Of a stretch of DNA of 64,000 nt, positions 50,688 to 59,494 are shown piece by piece. Made by a program: the position numbers and the translations under genes. This DNA comes from DASQZT01 sp963728965. Lineage in GTDB: Bacteria > Acidobacteriota > Terriglobia > Bryobacterales > Bryobacteraceae. Under the pieces are notes generated by a model that was given only the letters and a program-made list of their open reading frames with translations, ran no database searches and had not been told where the DNA came from. The stretch's first letter is position 1. Every line of letters begins with the position of its first letter. The DNA is taken from NCBI GenBank assembly GCA_963728965.1, contig CAVSMH010000006.1, forward strand, positions 372,001-436,000, written 5' to 3'.

Positions 50688-52945
50688 CCGAAGTGCGAGA
50701 GCAGCGCGCCGGCGCCGAACGCCGCCACCGCCTGCGCTGAAAACGCCACCAGGTAATTCAGCGCGGCGGCCCCGCTCCGTTCGCGCTCCTTCACATGGTT
50801 CATGAGCAGCGTGTTCAAACCCGGCTCGCTCATCCACTGGAAGGCCATATAGGCGGTGTACGCGAATGCCGCCGCCGCACCCGCGGGCTGTGCGGCAAGC
50901 CCGCCCAGCGCGATCGCCGCCGCTGCCATCATCGAAACGATGCCCGACACCAGGCCCAGACGCTGCAGCACCAGCGGAGCCAGCAGTACCGTTCCCGCCT
51001 GCACCCCCTGCGCCACGGAGAACACCGAGCCGATCCGTTCCACCGAAAAGTGCAACCGCGCGAAATATACGTTGGCAAACTGGTTGAACGAGGCCGTGCC
51101 GAGGTTCCAGACCGCGAAGGGCACCAGATACCGGACCAGAAACGGGCTGCGTGGATAGACGCGCTCGCCCGCGGGCGCGGCCGCGCGCAGGCGAAGCCGC
51201 CACGCCGGCCATAGTGCCAGGGCCACCAGGGCCCCCGACAGGAGCAGCGCGGGTTCCTTGCCGTGTACCCAGGCAGGCAGCCTGCCGCCTACCCAGTTGC
51301 CGGCGATCCCGATGGAGAACATCGCCGCGAAGAACACGCTGAAGGCGGTGGGACGCCGCTTCTCGTCCACACACGCCGCCACCGCGGGCGCAAACGCCAC
51401 CGCCCAGGCCGCGAAGGTGAGCCCCCAGATCGAGGACAGGGCAATCAGCGCCACCCGGGAGACCGCCAGGGTACGCAGAGGCACCATCACGGCGAGCGCG
51501 GCGATGGTGCCGATCACCGTCATCCGCAATCCGAAGCGGCGCACCACCAACGCAGCCGGAATCGTGCCCGCCACCGTGCCCACCGTGGCGGCGCCGCTGA
51601 TCTGCCCCACGACCGTTTCACCGAACCCCAGCTCCAGCAGGTGCAGGTTGTAGAGCAGCACGAAAATGAACAGCGCGAAATTGAACAAAACCGAGGCTGA
51701 CAGGAACGTCCAGAACTCGCCGCCCAACCACCATCGCGCGCCGGTGGCGGCCACGCGGGGAAGCGATACAGCATGGTGACGGAAGCGACCCAGCGTGTAG
51801 GCGAGCCACTGAAGCCGCGCCGCCGCGCGCCGGCGCCAGGTGAGCAGGCGTGCGGGCAGATGGGCGGTGTAATTGGCTGCGGGCGGCAGGGCCGGGAACA
51901 GCCGCCGGCGCGTCACGGCCAGAGCATCGCGGCGCGAGTTCAGCAGGCCGAGGTGCAGCCACAGCTCATCTTTGCTCGGATGAAACGGCTGCGCCACGGG
52001 GGATAGTGCGAAATCGCGGAACCATGCGCCGGTCGATTCCGGCGGCGGCTCGGGCGCCGGTGCGCAGCCGAACCACGTTTCGGCCAGCCGGAAGCCCACC
52101 GCCTCCAGGCGGCGCAACGCGGGTGAGTGAAGCGCTGTCCACTCGCGCCAGAACCCATCGTCGGCGGCATGGCGGTCGAGAAAACGCGCCAGTTCGTAAA
52201 CGTGCGACGCGCCCAGGCTGCCCTGCAACAAGTGGCGCAGCACATGCAACGCGGCAAATCCCAGGGCATCCGGCGGAGCCAGCACGGGAAGCTCGCCCGA
52301 GACGCTGCGCCTGTCCCAGAACTCCTCGGTTCCCTTCGCATCCAGGCGCTCGAACTCCGCGTTCCAGAAGCGGAAGTGGAGCTCGATGGCGAACGGCATC
52401 TCCGGGTCGAAGTAGTTGCCGCGGAACTCCCAGCCGGTTTTGCGGACCAGCGGCGGCAGGTGATCGGTAGGCAGATGTTCCAAGCCGCGAACCGGCTCGT
52501 ACCCCCAAGCCCCGAGTGCGTCTCGCGCAGTCTCGACGTGCTCCCGCGGGCAGAACAGATCGATATCGTACTGCGTCCGCTCCCTGGGCTCGATCGCAAA
52601 AAGCGGGCAGTGGGCGAGTCCTTTGAGTGCGACGTAGTCCACGCCGGCCTGGCGGAGGAGGTCACCGATCGCGCGATACGTGGCGCGCAGCCGTTCCACC
52701 CGCTCGCGATTCCCTTGTGCATCGCGGTCCAACTGCTCGCGCACCCACTTCGGCATGGCGTCGCGCGCGGCGGCTCTCAGGAACAGCGCAATGCGCGAGC
52801 GGTAGCAGAACTCGAGCGCCTGGCGCCACTCGCGATCATCCAGCCGCGCCAGCGCGTCCGGACGCGGATCGCGGAGGTGCAGCGCCCCCAGCGCCGCCGC
52901 CGGGCCACGCGGCAGACGCGCGCAGGTCAGCCAGGGATTCGACAA
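50603..52945 (-). CDS. Nucleotidyltransferase (NTP_transf_5-like) fused to MFS transporter
   Basis: A 780-residue single-frame fusion. Residues 1 to about 330 match the 'uncharacterised nucleotidyltransferase' family: a helical lead, then YVALKGLAHCPLF, RTQYDIDLFCPREHV with the Asp pair expected for metal binding, and a helical C-terminal part. Residues about 345-780 contain about twelve hydrophobic helices in an MFS-like pattern (VVRRFGLRMTVIGTIAALAV; FFAAMFSIGIAGNWVGG; TAYMAFQWMSEPGLNTLLMN). The start is probably TTG at 52945, one base past the upstream stop; no ATG precedes the conserved domain. It is the last gene of the HprK-like/TonB receptor operon and overlaps the convergent glycosyltransferase by 85 bases. 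Confidence 0.78.
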   Translation of the reverse strand: MSNPWLTCARLPRGPAAALGALHLRDPRPDALARLDDREWRQALEFCYRSRIALFLRAAARDAMPKWVREQLDRDAQGNRERVERLRATYRAIGDLLRQAGVDYVALKGLAHCPLFAIEPRERTQYDIDLFCPREHVETARDALGAWGYEPVRGLEHLPTDHLPPLVRKTGWEFRGNYFDPEMPFAIELHFRFWNAEFERLDAKGTEEFWDRRSVSGELPVLAPPDALGFAALHVLRHLLQGSLGASHVYELARFLDRHAADDGFWREWTALHSPALRRLEAVGFRLAETWFGCAPAPEPPPESTGAWFRDFALSPVAQPFHPSKDELWLHLGLLNSRRDALAVTRRRLFPALPPAANYTAHLPARLLTWRRRAAARLQWLAYTLGRFRHHAVSLPRVAATGARWWLGGEFWTFLSASVLFNFALFIFVLLYNLHLLELGFGETVVGQISGAATVGTVAGTIPAALVVRRFGLRMTVIGTIAALAVMVPLRTLAVSRVALIALSSIWGLTFAAWAVAFAPAVAACVDEKRRPTAFSVFFAAMFSIGIAGNWVGGRLPAWVHGKEPALLLSGALVALALWPAWRLRLRAAAPAGERVYPRSPFLVRYLVPFAVWNLGTASFNQFANVYFARLHFSVERIGSVFSVAQGVQAGTVLLAPLVLQRLGLVSGIVSMMAAAAIALGGLAAQPAGAAAAFAYTAYMAFQWMSEPGLNTLLMNHVKERERSGAAALNYLVAFSAQAVAAFGAGALLSHFGYGPVLAGAAMVAGGAAILFRTLITSRR

Positions 52946-52946
52946 C

Positions 52947-55900
52947 TCAGAAATCGTATCGCAAAGCGAACTGAAGACGTCGAGGCTCGCCCGACGTGAA
53001 GATCCGGCCGAAGAAAGGTCCGAAATCGGGATTGTTCCCGGCGATTCCCCAGTTGGGGTGGTTGAAGGTATTGAAGCTCTCGGCACGAAATTCCACCGTC
53101 TGGCCCTCTCGCACCTGGAAACGGCGATGGAGCGCAAAATCGAATATGTTGTTGCCCGGTCCGGGAATCGTGTCCCGCCCGGCATTGCCGAAGGTGAAGG
53201 GCGCGGGGGCGGTGAAAGCGCCGGTGTTGAAGAAGTGTTCGGCGGTTTGCTGCCCGCGCGGCAGCGCAGGCTTCTGCCCGAGGACCACGTCCGGACGGTT
53301 CGGTGTCCCCGAGTTCGCGAAATCCAACGCAAAGAAGTACGGATCTTCGGGCGTGCCGTCCTGCAACGTGACTGTCCCGCTTACCGACCATCGCCGCAGC
53401 AGCGGGCCCGCTATGCCGCTTTCCGGCAGCCGCCACACATATGCGCCGGTGATGCGCCGGCCCACGTTGAAAAAGGAAAGGCCGCGCTCGAGCCGCAGGT
53501 TGCGCTCGTCCTGCGCGCCGACGCTGTCGTAGAGCCCTGGAATCACACCGTCGGCATCGTCGATCGATTTCGCCCATACAAAGCTCGCCAGCAGCGACAG
53601 CCGGCTCGACATGTTCTTTTCCACCTTCACCTGCAAAGATTGGTACGAGGAGTTGGCGATGTGCTGCCGTTGGATGATCTTGCCCAGCGTGGGAAACGTC
53701 CGCAGGGCCTGCAAGTCGCCCTCGCGCGGCGGCAGGTTCTCGCCGGTTTCCACATGGGCGGGCGTATTGAACTGGCGGAAGCGCCCCAGATCGGTGCCCT
53801 TCGACCCTAAATACGCGGCTTCCAGCAGCATCCTTCCCGGAAGCTGTCGCTGCATGCTGGCGGTCCACTGCTGCACGTAGGGGGTGCGCGCTCCCGGATC
53901 GATGCCGTAATAACTTGGAAACCCGCTGGCCGAGGATTTCGGAAATCCATCGCGAGTCGTCAGGACCGGCGGCCGGTCGCCCTGGGTTTCGTTCAATTCA
54001 TTCAGCAGATGGTTCAGCACCAGGTCGTAGATCTCGACGGCGATTTCCGGGCTGAAGTAGACACCGTAACCGGCGCGCAGCACCGTGCCGCGCGTCCCCG
54101 GAAGCTGCCAGGCGAAGCCGATTCGCGGGGCGAAGTTGTTGCGGTCGGGGGTGACGCCCGAACCGGTCGTCACCAGCTGCGGCGGCGCGGGTAACGTGGA
54201 GTAGTCCAGGTTGAGCAGGTTGCCGCGTTTTTCGGTATACGGGGCGGCATACTCGTACCGCACCCCGTAGTTCACGGTCAGCCGGGGCGTCACGCGCCAG
54301 TCGTCCTGCGCGTAGCCCGCCCACACGTTTTGCCGCAGGTAGGCCTGCCCGGACCCGCTGGTGCGCTGGGTGGCCTGCGGATAGCCCAGCAGAAAATCGG
54401 CGAACGGATCGCCCGACCCGGTTCCCGATCCATTCGCGCTCGTAAACACGCCCGTATAGGTGTACGTGCCCCGCGTGAGGTTGCTTTGCAGGTAGTTCAT
54501 CTGGAAGCGCATCCATTGGCCGCCCAGTTTCAGCGTGTGCCCGCCGCGCTGGAGCGAAACTCCGTCGGAAAGCTGCCACAGATTGTCGCGCTGTACCTGC
54601 GGCAGCGTCGGCGAATCGGTCACCATGGAATAGTTGGTCGCGTTGAAATAGGGCAGCCCGAAACTGAACGGATCCGTAGGCGGATTCGCCAGGCCGAGGT
54701 CGCGTGCCACATTATCGTGGAACGCCGTTTCCGGCACGTCGAACAGCCGCAGGCGCGTGAAGGAAAATCGCGTGTCGTTGATCCATCGCGCGCCACTCGC
54801 TGTGTAGGCCGCCGCGGCCTGCTGCGCGCGCACCTGTTCGGAGAAGGGCAACAATGGGAACGACCCGGCCACGCGGTCGCTCTCGCCGTTGAACGTGTAG
54901 CGTCCGGTGAGCACGCCGCGATTGCCGAATTGGTGATCGATGCGGCCCGAGGCCGAGTCGGACGGGCTGTCGTTGGGCGTGGAGTCGCGATAGTTGCCGC
55001 CCGCACCCGCGCTGTTTGGCAATGGCTCGTACCGCGTCAGAAACAGGCTGGCGATGGGATCGATCCGGCTCTCTGGAATCCGGTTCTGCGCGAACGGCTG
55101 CCGCGTGAACGGATCGTAGATCGTGCTCTGGCCGGCGAAATCACCGCCGCGCGTGGTCGCATCGGGCACGATCGACAGCCGCGAGTTTCCCGACTTCTGC
55201 CGCAGGCCCTCGTAGATTCCGTAGAAAAACGTATTCTTCCACATGGGCAGCGGGCCGCCGAGCGAGGCGCCGAACTCGTTCTGGCGCAGGATGGGCCGAG
55301 GCAGCGCCGGGTCGTCGAAATAGTTCCTGGCATCGGTGGCCTCGTTTCGCCAGTATTCGAAGGCGCTGCCGTGCAGTGTCTTGGTGCCGGATTTGGTCAC
55401 CACGTCGATGGCCCCGCCGCCGGCCTGGGGGAACTCCGCCGGCGCGAGCGAAGTCTGAATGCGGAATTCGCGCACCGAATCCATTGGCGGGTAGACCGCG
55501 ATGGCGAAGGTGTTGCGGTCGGTATCGTACGTGCCATCCAGCAGGAAGGAGTTCATCGTCGATCGTGCGCCATTGATCGGCGGGTTGTGCGCCACCGAGC
55601 CGCGCGAGCCCTCCTGCACGTCGTTGTTCACGTCGTGCACGAAGCCGCCCAACTGCCGCGGGATGGCACCGGGGCCGAGCGTCACCAGCGACACCACGTT
55701 GCGGGATGCCAGCGGCAGCGCGGTAATGCGCGAGGTGTCCATGCGGTAGCCGACCGAGGCATCGTCGGTCTCGACCGGCGAAACCGCGGCTTCCACGGTA
55801 ATGTGCTCCTGGCCGCTGCCGACGGCCAGGCGGATATCGTGACGCGCTTTGCGGCTTACTTCGAGCACCACCCCGGTGGCTTCATAGGAGCGGAAACCCT

Positions 55901-56141
55901 GCTTGCGCGCGCTCACCGTGTAGGTGCCCGGCGCGAGTTCCTCAAATCCGTAATTGCCGCGCGAATCGGTCCGGGTGCTGCGCGTAAAACCGGTGGCGGG
56001 CTGGGTCAGCACGACCACCGCTCCCTCGACTACCGCCGAGGACTCATCCGTTGCCGTCCCGGCCAACGCGGCCGAGCCCAACTGCCCATAAGCCGACGGC
56101 GCCAGGGCGACGAACAGCAGCATCGTGAGTCTGGTCTTCAT
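52947..56141 (-). CDS. Oar-like TonB-dependent receptor with carboxypeptidase-regulatory domain
   Basis: A 1064-residue outer-membrane protein: a signal peptide (about 1-19), a CarboxypepD_reg-like beta domain (about 23-105; GTATDESSAVVEGAVVVL, NYGFEELAPGTYTVSARK), a plug domain (about 110-240; LPLASRNVVSLV, PPINGARSTMNSFLLDGTY, VDVVTKSGTKTLHGSAFEYWR), and a 22-strand-type barrel ending in the outer-membrane C-terminal Phe (ALRYDF). This Oar/Cna-plug class is massively expanded in Acidobacteria and is thought to bind oligosaccharides or peptides. Its ATG overlaps the stop of the HprK-like gene (ATGA), and one base separates it from the nucleotidyltransferase-MFS gene. Confidence 0.93.
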   Translation of the reverse strand: MKTRLTMLLFVALAPSAYGQLGSAALAGTATDESSAVVEGAVVVLTQPATGFTRSTRTDSRGNYGFEELAPGTYTVSARKQGFRSYEATGVVLEVSRKARHDIRLAVGSGQEHITVEAAVSPVETDDASVGYRMDTSRITALPLASRNVVSLVTLGPGAIPRQLGGFVHDVNNDVQEGSRGSVAHNPPINGARSTMNSFLLDGTYDTDRNTFAIAVYPPMDSVREFRIQTSLAPAEFPQAGGGAIDVVTKSGTKTLHGSAFEYWRNEATDARNYFDDPALPRPILRQNEFGASLGGPLPMWKNTFFYGIYEGLRQKSGNSRLSIVPDATTRGGDFAGQSTIYDPFTRQPFAQNRIPESRIDPIASLFLTRYEPLPNSAGAGGNYRDSTPNDSPSDSASGRIDHQFGNRGVLTGRYTFNGESDRVAGSFPLLPFSEQVRAQQAAAAYTASGARWINDTRFSFTRLRLFDVPETAFHDNVARDLGLANPPTDPFSFGLPYFNATNYSMVTDSPTLPQVQRDNLWQLSDGVSLQRGGHTLKLGGQWMRFQMNYLQSNLTRGTYTYTGVFTSANGSGTGSGDPFADFLLGYPQATQRTSGSGQAYLRQNVWAGYAQDDWRVTPRLTVNYGVRYEYAAPYTEKRGNLLNLDYSTLPAPPQLVTTGSGVTPDRNNFAPRIGFAWQLPGTRGTVLRAGYGVYFSPEIAVEIYDLVLNHLLNELNETQGDRPPVLTTRDGFPKSSASGFPSYYGIDPGARTPYVQQWTASMQRQLPGRMLLEAAYLGSKGTDLGRFRQFNTPAHVETGENLPPREGDLQALRTFPTLGKIIQRQHIANSSYQSLQVKVEKNMSSRLSLLASFVWAKSIDDADGVIPGLYDSVGAQDERNLRLERGLSFFNVGRRITGAYVWRLPESGIAGPLLRRWSVSGTVTLQDGTPEDPYFFALDFANSGTPNRPDVVLGQKPALPRGQQTAEHFFNTGAFTAPAPFTFGNAGRDTIPGPGNNIFDFALHRRFQVREGQTVEFRAESFNTFNHPNWGIAGNNPDFGPFFGRIFTSGEPRRLQFALRYDF

Positions 56142-57106
56142 AGCAGTTCCCCAAGCAGCCGGAGAGCGTCGTCCAGCGACTCGTAGCACATTCGATAAGC
56201 GGGCACGTCGGCCAGCCTGCCGATTGTCCTGGCGTTCATCGCGTTCACGTCCTCCTCGTACAAAGGCATATCGCTCAGCAGTTGCTCCACCGCTTCCCGA
56301 GACTCTACGCGACGCAAACCCGGACTCGCCCCCGGCCGGCGCTCGATCAATACCAGCCGCTCTACGACACAGCGCCGGGACGTTCGGATCGCCGGGAAAT
56401 CGGCCGTCGGCACTTCGATGGTGAGTTTTCCGTTGCGCACGCGCGCCGCGTAGGGCGCCAGTTCCGGAAACAGAGTGGGCGCGTCCTCGCGGAAGCGCAT
56501 CGCGTGCGATCGGCCGATGGCTGCGCGATCGCCGGTATCCGGCAGCAGCCACGTGCTGTCGTCGGAAAGGTACGTCCATCCGGCTCGCGCGCAGGCGAAT
56601 GAGAGGGTGCTCTTGCCCGCCCCCGAAACGCCGCAGAGCAGCACGCCCTTTCCGGCCCGTGCCACGCAGGCCGCGTGCATGGGCACCACGTACCGCTGCG
56701 CCAGCAGGAAGTAGATGGCCGCTTCCAGAAAGTAGTAGCGGAACATGCCATGGTCGGCCGCGGTCTTCTCCGACACCACACAGAAACCCGACATCGAGCG
56801 CATGTCGAATGTGCCGAAGTTGTGACGGTCGGCTACCACCGCCAGCAGGTTTCGCTGCGAACGGTAGGCCGGCACCCCAGCCGCATCGCCTTCGGGCTGT
56901 ACCATCACCCGCACGTCGAGCGGCGGGGTCTCGAACTCCGCTTCCCGGTACATGCCCCACGATTCCGCCGCGGCCTCCAGCACGTCGCGCGAGTTGGTGC
57001 GCAGTCGCGCCGGAAACCCGACCGGGAAGCACATCGCCCCAAAGCGGAGGTCGATTTCGTGCAGCAGCGGGTCGAACGGTTTGAGGGCCAGGTCACCTGA
57101 GGTCAC
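56138..57106 (-). CDS. HPr kinase/phosphorylase-like protein
   Basis: A 322-residue protein. The C-terminal half has the HprK-type P-loop GVSGAGKST at 159-167 preceded by MHAACVA, and the acidic pair of YLSDDSTWLL near 180-188, all in HprK order. It lacks the N-terminal DRTGG-like HprK domain and there is no HPr or PTS gene nearby, so it belongs to the HprK-related kinases seen in peptide- and glycan-processing clusters (for example, kinases that phosphorylate lasso peptides). The start is GTG at 57106, with a TTATCA box seven bases upstream. First gene of the operon with the TonB receptor and nucleotidyltransferase-MFS fusion. Confidence 0.8.
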   Translation of the reverse strand: MTSGDLALKPFDPLLHEIDLRFGAMCFPVGFPARLRTNSRDVLEAAAESWGMYREAEFETPPLDVRVMVQPEGDAAGVPAYRSQRNLLAVVADRHNFGTFDMRSMSGFCVVSEKTAADHGMFRYYFLEAAIYFLLAQRYVVPMHAACVARAGKGVLLCGVSGAGKSTLSFACARAGWTYLSDDSTWLLPDTGDRAAIGRSHAMRFREDAPTLFPELAPYAARVRNGKLTIEVPTADFPAIRTSRRCVVERLVLIERRPGASPGLRRVESREAVEQLLSDMPLYEEDVNAMNARTIGRLADVPAYRMCYESLDDALRLLGELL

Positions 57107-57207
57107 AACACCGTGATAACACGCGCCTTACTGTTACAGGCGTAAAACATGCCGGCCCGCCCTGTGCGGGACCTTGCCACGCGCAGTAAGCTGGAGTGGG
57201 CGCGTTG

Positions 57208-58347
57208 ATGCGGACGGCGATCATTCACTACTGGCTGGTCAACCGCCGTGGCGGCGAGCAGGTGCTGGAAGCGCTTTGCCGCCTCTTCCCCGAAGCCGAC
57301 ATCTTCACACTGTTTTGCGATCCCGCCACGCTCACCCCCGAACTGCGGAGGCATCGCATCATCCCTTCGTTCCTCAACCCACTGCGCCGGGCGTACCGGT
57401 CCCTGTTGCCGCTGATGCCGCTGGCCCTCGAGAGCTTCGACTTGCGCGGGTACGACCTGGTGATCAGCAGCGAATCCGGCCCCGCCAAAGGCGTGATCGC
57501 TCCCGCTTCGGCCTGCCACGTCTGCTACTGCCACACGCCAATGCGCTACCTGTGGGACCTGTATCCCGCCTATCGCAACGACTGGACCGCCTCCCGATGG
57601 AAACGCGCCGCCATGCTGCCGCTGACGAATTACCTGCGCTTGTGGGACTCCGCTTCGGCCGCCCGCGTGGATGCCTTCATCGCCAACAGCCGCAACGTGT
57701 GCCGCCGCATCTGGAAAACCTACCGCCGTGAAGCGGACGTAGTGTATCCGCCGGTGGACGTCGAGTCGTTCTACAGCCACGCACCCCAAGACTACTTCCT
57801 GGTGGTCTCCGAACTGGTGCCCTACAAGTGTGTGGACCTCGCGGTCCGCGTGTTCTCACGCAACGGGAGACGCTTGCGGATTGCGGGTTCCGGACCGGAA
57901 TATCGCCTGTTGAAGAGGATGGCCGCACCCAATGTCGAGTTCCTGGGCCGGGTTTCGGATGACGAACTGCGCGAACTCTACGCGCGCTGCCGCGCGTTCC
58001 TCCTGCCGGGCGAGGAGGACTTCGGAATGACCGTGGTGGAGGCGCTGGCCAGCGGCAGGCCTGTGATTGCGCTGGGCCGCGGCGGCGCGCTCGAAACCGT
58101 TCCGGAGTTCGGCGGCGTGTTCTTCGACGAACCCACCGGGGACTCGCTCGAGGCCGCCCTCGGCCGGTTCGAACGAATGGAGCCGGATTTTCACCCTGGC
58201 GAACTTCAGCATTATGCCCGGCGGTTTTCGCGGCAGGAATTCGAACGCCAGATGGCCCTGATTCTCGCGCGCTTCGTCAACCCTCCGGCTTCGGCGGGGT
58301 ACCAGGCTGCTAGTACCGTAAGGAGCGCCGGAAGCCCACGCCAGTGA
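57208..58347 (+). CDS. GT4-family glycosyltransferase (WbaZ/mannosyltransferase-like)
   Basis: A 379-residue GT-B enzyme beginning MRTAIIHYWLVNRRGGEQ, a start typical of WbaZ-like mannosyltransferases. It has CYCHTPMRYLWDLY in the acceptor domain and YPPVDVESFY, LVPYKCVDLAVRVF, FLGRVSDDELRELYARC, and the E-x7-E donor motif GMTVVEALASGRPVIA. It probably adds mannose or a related sugar to a lipid-linked glycan. The ATG at 57208 is preceded by GGAG; a GTG four codons upstream is possible. It is divergent from the HprK-like gene with 101 bases between starts and continues the polysaccharide theme of the region. Confidence 0.92.
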   Translation: MRTAIIHYWLVNRRGGEQVLEALCRLFPEADIFTLFCDPATLTPELRRHRIIPSFLNPLRRAYRSLLPLMPLALESFDLRGYDLVISSESGPAKGVIAPASACHVCYCHTPMRYLWDLYPAYRNDWTASRWKRAAMLPLTNYLRLWDSASAARVDAFIANSRNVCRRIWKTYRREADVVYPPVDVESFYSHAPQDYFLVVSELVPYKCVDLAVRVFSRNGRRLRIAGSGPEYRLLKRMAAPNVEFLGRVSDDELRELYARCRAFLLPGEEDFGMTVVEALASGRPVIALGRGGALETVPEFGGVFFDEPTGDSLEAALGRFERMEPDFHPGELQHYARRFSRQEFERQMALILARFVNPPASAGYQAASTVRSAGSPRQ

Positions 58348-58353
58348 TATGCT
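58348..58353 (+). promoter_or_regulatory. Extended -10-like box before the zincin-like gene
   Basis: TATGCT preceded by TGA (TGnTATGCT), directly after the glycosyltransferase stop and 45 bases before the next ATG. Transcription would start near 58360, just ahead of a 7-base-pair palindrome at 58364-58379. Confidence 0.4.
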
Positions 58354-58363
58354 GTGCCCCAGA

Positions 58364-58379
58364 GAGCATTTCAATGCTC
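58364..58379. repeat. Palindrome in the 5' leader of the zincin-like gene
   Basis: GAGCATT at 58364-58370 and AATGCTC at 58373-58379 are perfectly inverted with two bases between. As RNA this would form a tight hairpin at the 5' end of the mRNA immediately upstream of the AGGAGG ribosome site at 58381; as DNA it could be an operator. No T-run follows, so it is not a good terminator. Confidence 0.6.
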
Positions 58380-58398
58380 CAGGAGGGAATACACAGCA

Positions 58399-58893
58399 AT
58401 GCCAACGATTAACACCCCTGCATCCGCCCATACAGCACCCCTGCCGAACTCCGGATTTGAATGGCAGGCGGTGGCTGACCATCACGAATTGCACGTCATC
58501 AGGCAGGCGATCTGGATCATCGACCACCGCATCAAGGGCTTCCGGCCCTGCAATGACGCCTTCGCTGCTCTTCCCGGAGGCCGCACCTTCGACGAAGTAT
58601 GGGCCGACGCTTCGGTGTTCATTAGCAGGGATCCGAGCAACGCGCAAGGCAACTTCGGCGCCACGCTCTCCAACGACATCACCATCACGCGCTTTTCCCT
58701 GCGCATGGGGCGCTGGACCGTGGCTGCCACCCTGGTCCACGAACTGGCCCACGTGAATGGAGCCCCGGGTACCGACGCCCAGGCCGAAGACACGCTCCTC
58801 AGTTGTCTGATGCGCGGGCTTCACGACTCCACCATCATCGGCATGATGGAGAACATGCGCACCAGTACCAGCACCGGTGGAAGGTACGCCTGA
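58399..58893 (+). CDS. Small zincin-like protein with HExxH motif
   Basis: A 164-residue protein without a signal peptide. HELAHVNGAPG at 114-124 supplies the HExxH zinc motif (His114, Glu115, His118) in a helix. The metzincin third ligand position (HExxHxxGxxH/D) holds Gly, so the third ligand may be a nearby Asp or Glu (TDAQAED). The N-terminal 110 residues are mixed helix/strand (IRQAIWIIDHRIKGF; FGATLSNDITITRFSLRMG). It may be a peptidase or an inactive relative; the family is unknown to me. AGGAGG lies upstream of the chosen ATG at 58399. Directly downstream is a TIMP-like protein. Confidence 0.7.
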   Translation: MPTINTPASAHTAPLPNSGFEWQAVADHHELHVIRQAIWIIDHRIKGFRPCNDAFAALPGGRTFDEVWADASVFISRDPSNAQGNFGATLSNDITITRFSLRMGRWTVAATLVHELAHVNGAPGTDAQAEDTLLSCLMRGLHDSTIIGMMENMRTSTSTGGRYA

Positions 58894-58911
58894 GTCGCGG
58901 CATTCCCCAGT

Positions 58912-59397
58912 ATGAGACTTCCTTCTCCATGCCGCACCGAACCGCCGGTCTCAGCCGGCGGAATCGTCCCGCCACGTGGCCAAGGCTCGGGCCTGCGCGT
59001 GGTGATGATGGCTGCCGCTTTCGCCGTTCTGGCCGCGCCGGGAGCCTGGGCGTGCCGTTGTAAGGAGCCAACCGAAATCGCCGGACCGTATAAGCGGGCC
59101 GAGGCCGTGGTCGTGGCAAAAGTGTCGAACGTCAGTCCGAATCCGAAGATCGATGGCTTTACGGTGATTTTGCAGATTAGCGAGGTATGGAAAGCCTCCC
59201 TTCCGCGACTGATCACCGTGGAAACCGGCACCGACTGCCGCTATCCGTTCGAGCAGGGCAAGGAGTATCTGGTCGTGGTGCTGAAGGTCGCGAGCGGATA
59301 TACCACCGGTCGCTGCCTGGGCAACCGGCCGGTAGCCGACGCACAGCCTGCCATTCAGTGGCTGAATACCAAGGGCACCCGGGGTACGGTTCAGTAA
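58912..59397 (+). CDS. TIMP/NTR-like exported protein
   Basis: A 161-residue exported protein. After the hydrophobic signal segment (MMAAAFAVLAAPGAWA), the mature chain starts Cys-Arg-Cys, the CxC N-terminus of TIMP/netrin-like OB folds. The rest fits this fold: RAEAVVVAKVSNV, ISEVWKASLPRLITVET, a third Cys in TDCRYPFEQGKEYLVVV, and a fourth in TTGRCLGN. Eukaryotic TIMPs inhibit metalloproteases through that N-terminal Cys; bacterial homologues are of unknown function. The start is uncertain: ATG at 58912 (long, basic-poor n-region) or an internal GTG/ATG near 59000. It follows the zincin-like gene by 18 bases. Confidence 0.72.
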   Translation: MRLPSPCRTEPPVSAGGIVPPRGQGSGLRVVMMAAAFAVLAAPGAWACRCKEPTEIAGPYKRAEAVVVAKVSNVSPNPKIDGFTVILQISEVWKASLPRLITVETGTDCRYPFEQGKEYLVVVLKVASGYTTGRCLGNRPVADAQPAIQWLNTKGTRGTVQ

Positions 59398-59494
59398 TCG
59401 CCAGGCCCGCAGCGCCGGCGGACGTGCCAGCGGCGTTCGCCGACAGCGGCGCCGCATTCGCCGATTCCCATGCGAATTTCCTGCGGCCTCGCCG

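Noticed and set aside
50603..57106. A lasso peptide biosynthesis cluster.
   Set aside because: The HprK-like and nucleotidyltransferase genes fit, but no asparagine-synthetase-like cyclase, transglutaminase-like protease, PqqD-like protein or precursor gene is visible.
56138..57106. A classical HPr kinase/phosphorylase of the PTS.
   Set aside because: The N-terminal HprK domain is missing and no HPr or EI gene is present nearby.
57149..57208. A 19-codon mini-ORF upstream of the GT4 gene, considered as a precursor peptide for the HprK-like/nucleotidyltransferase operon.
   Set aside because: It is on the opposite strand from that operon, has no leader/core pattern or Shine-Dalgarno site, and overlaps the glycosyltransferase start.
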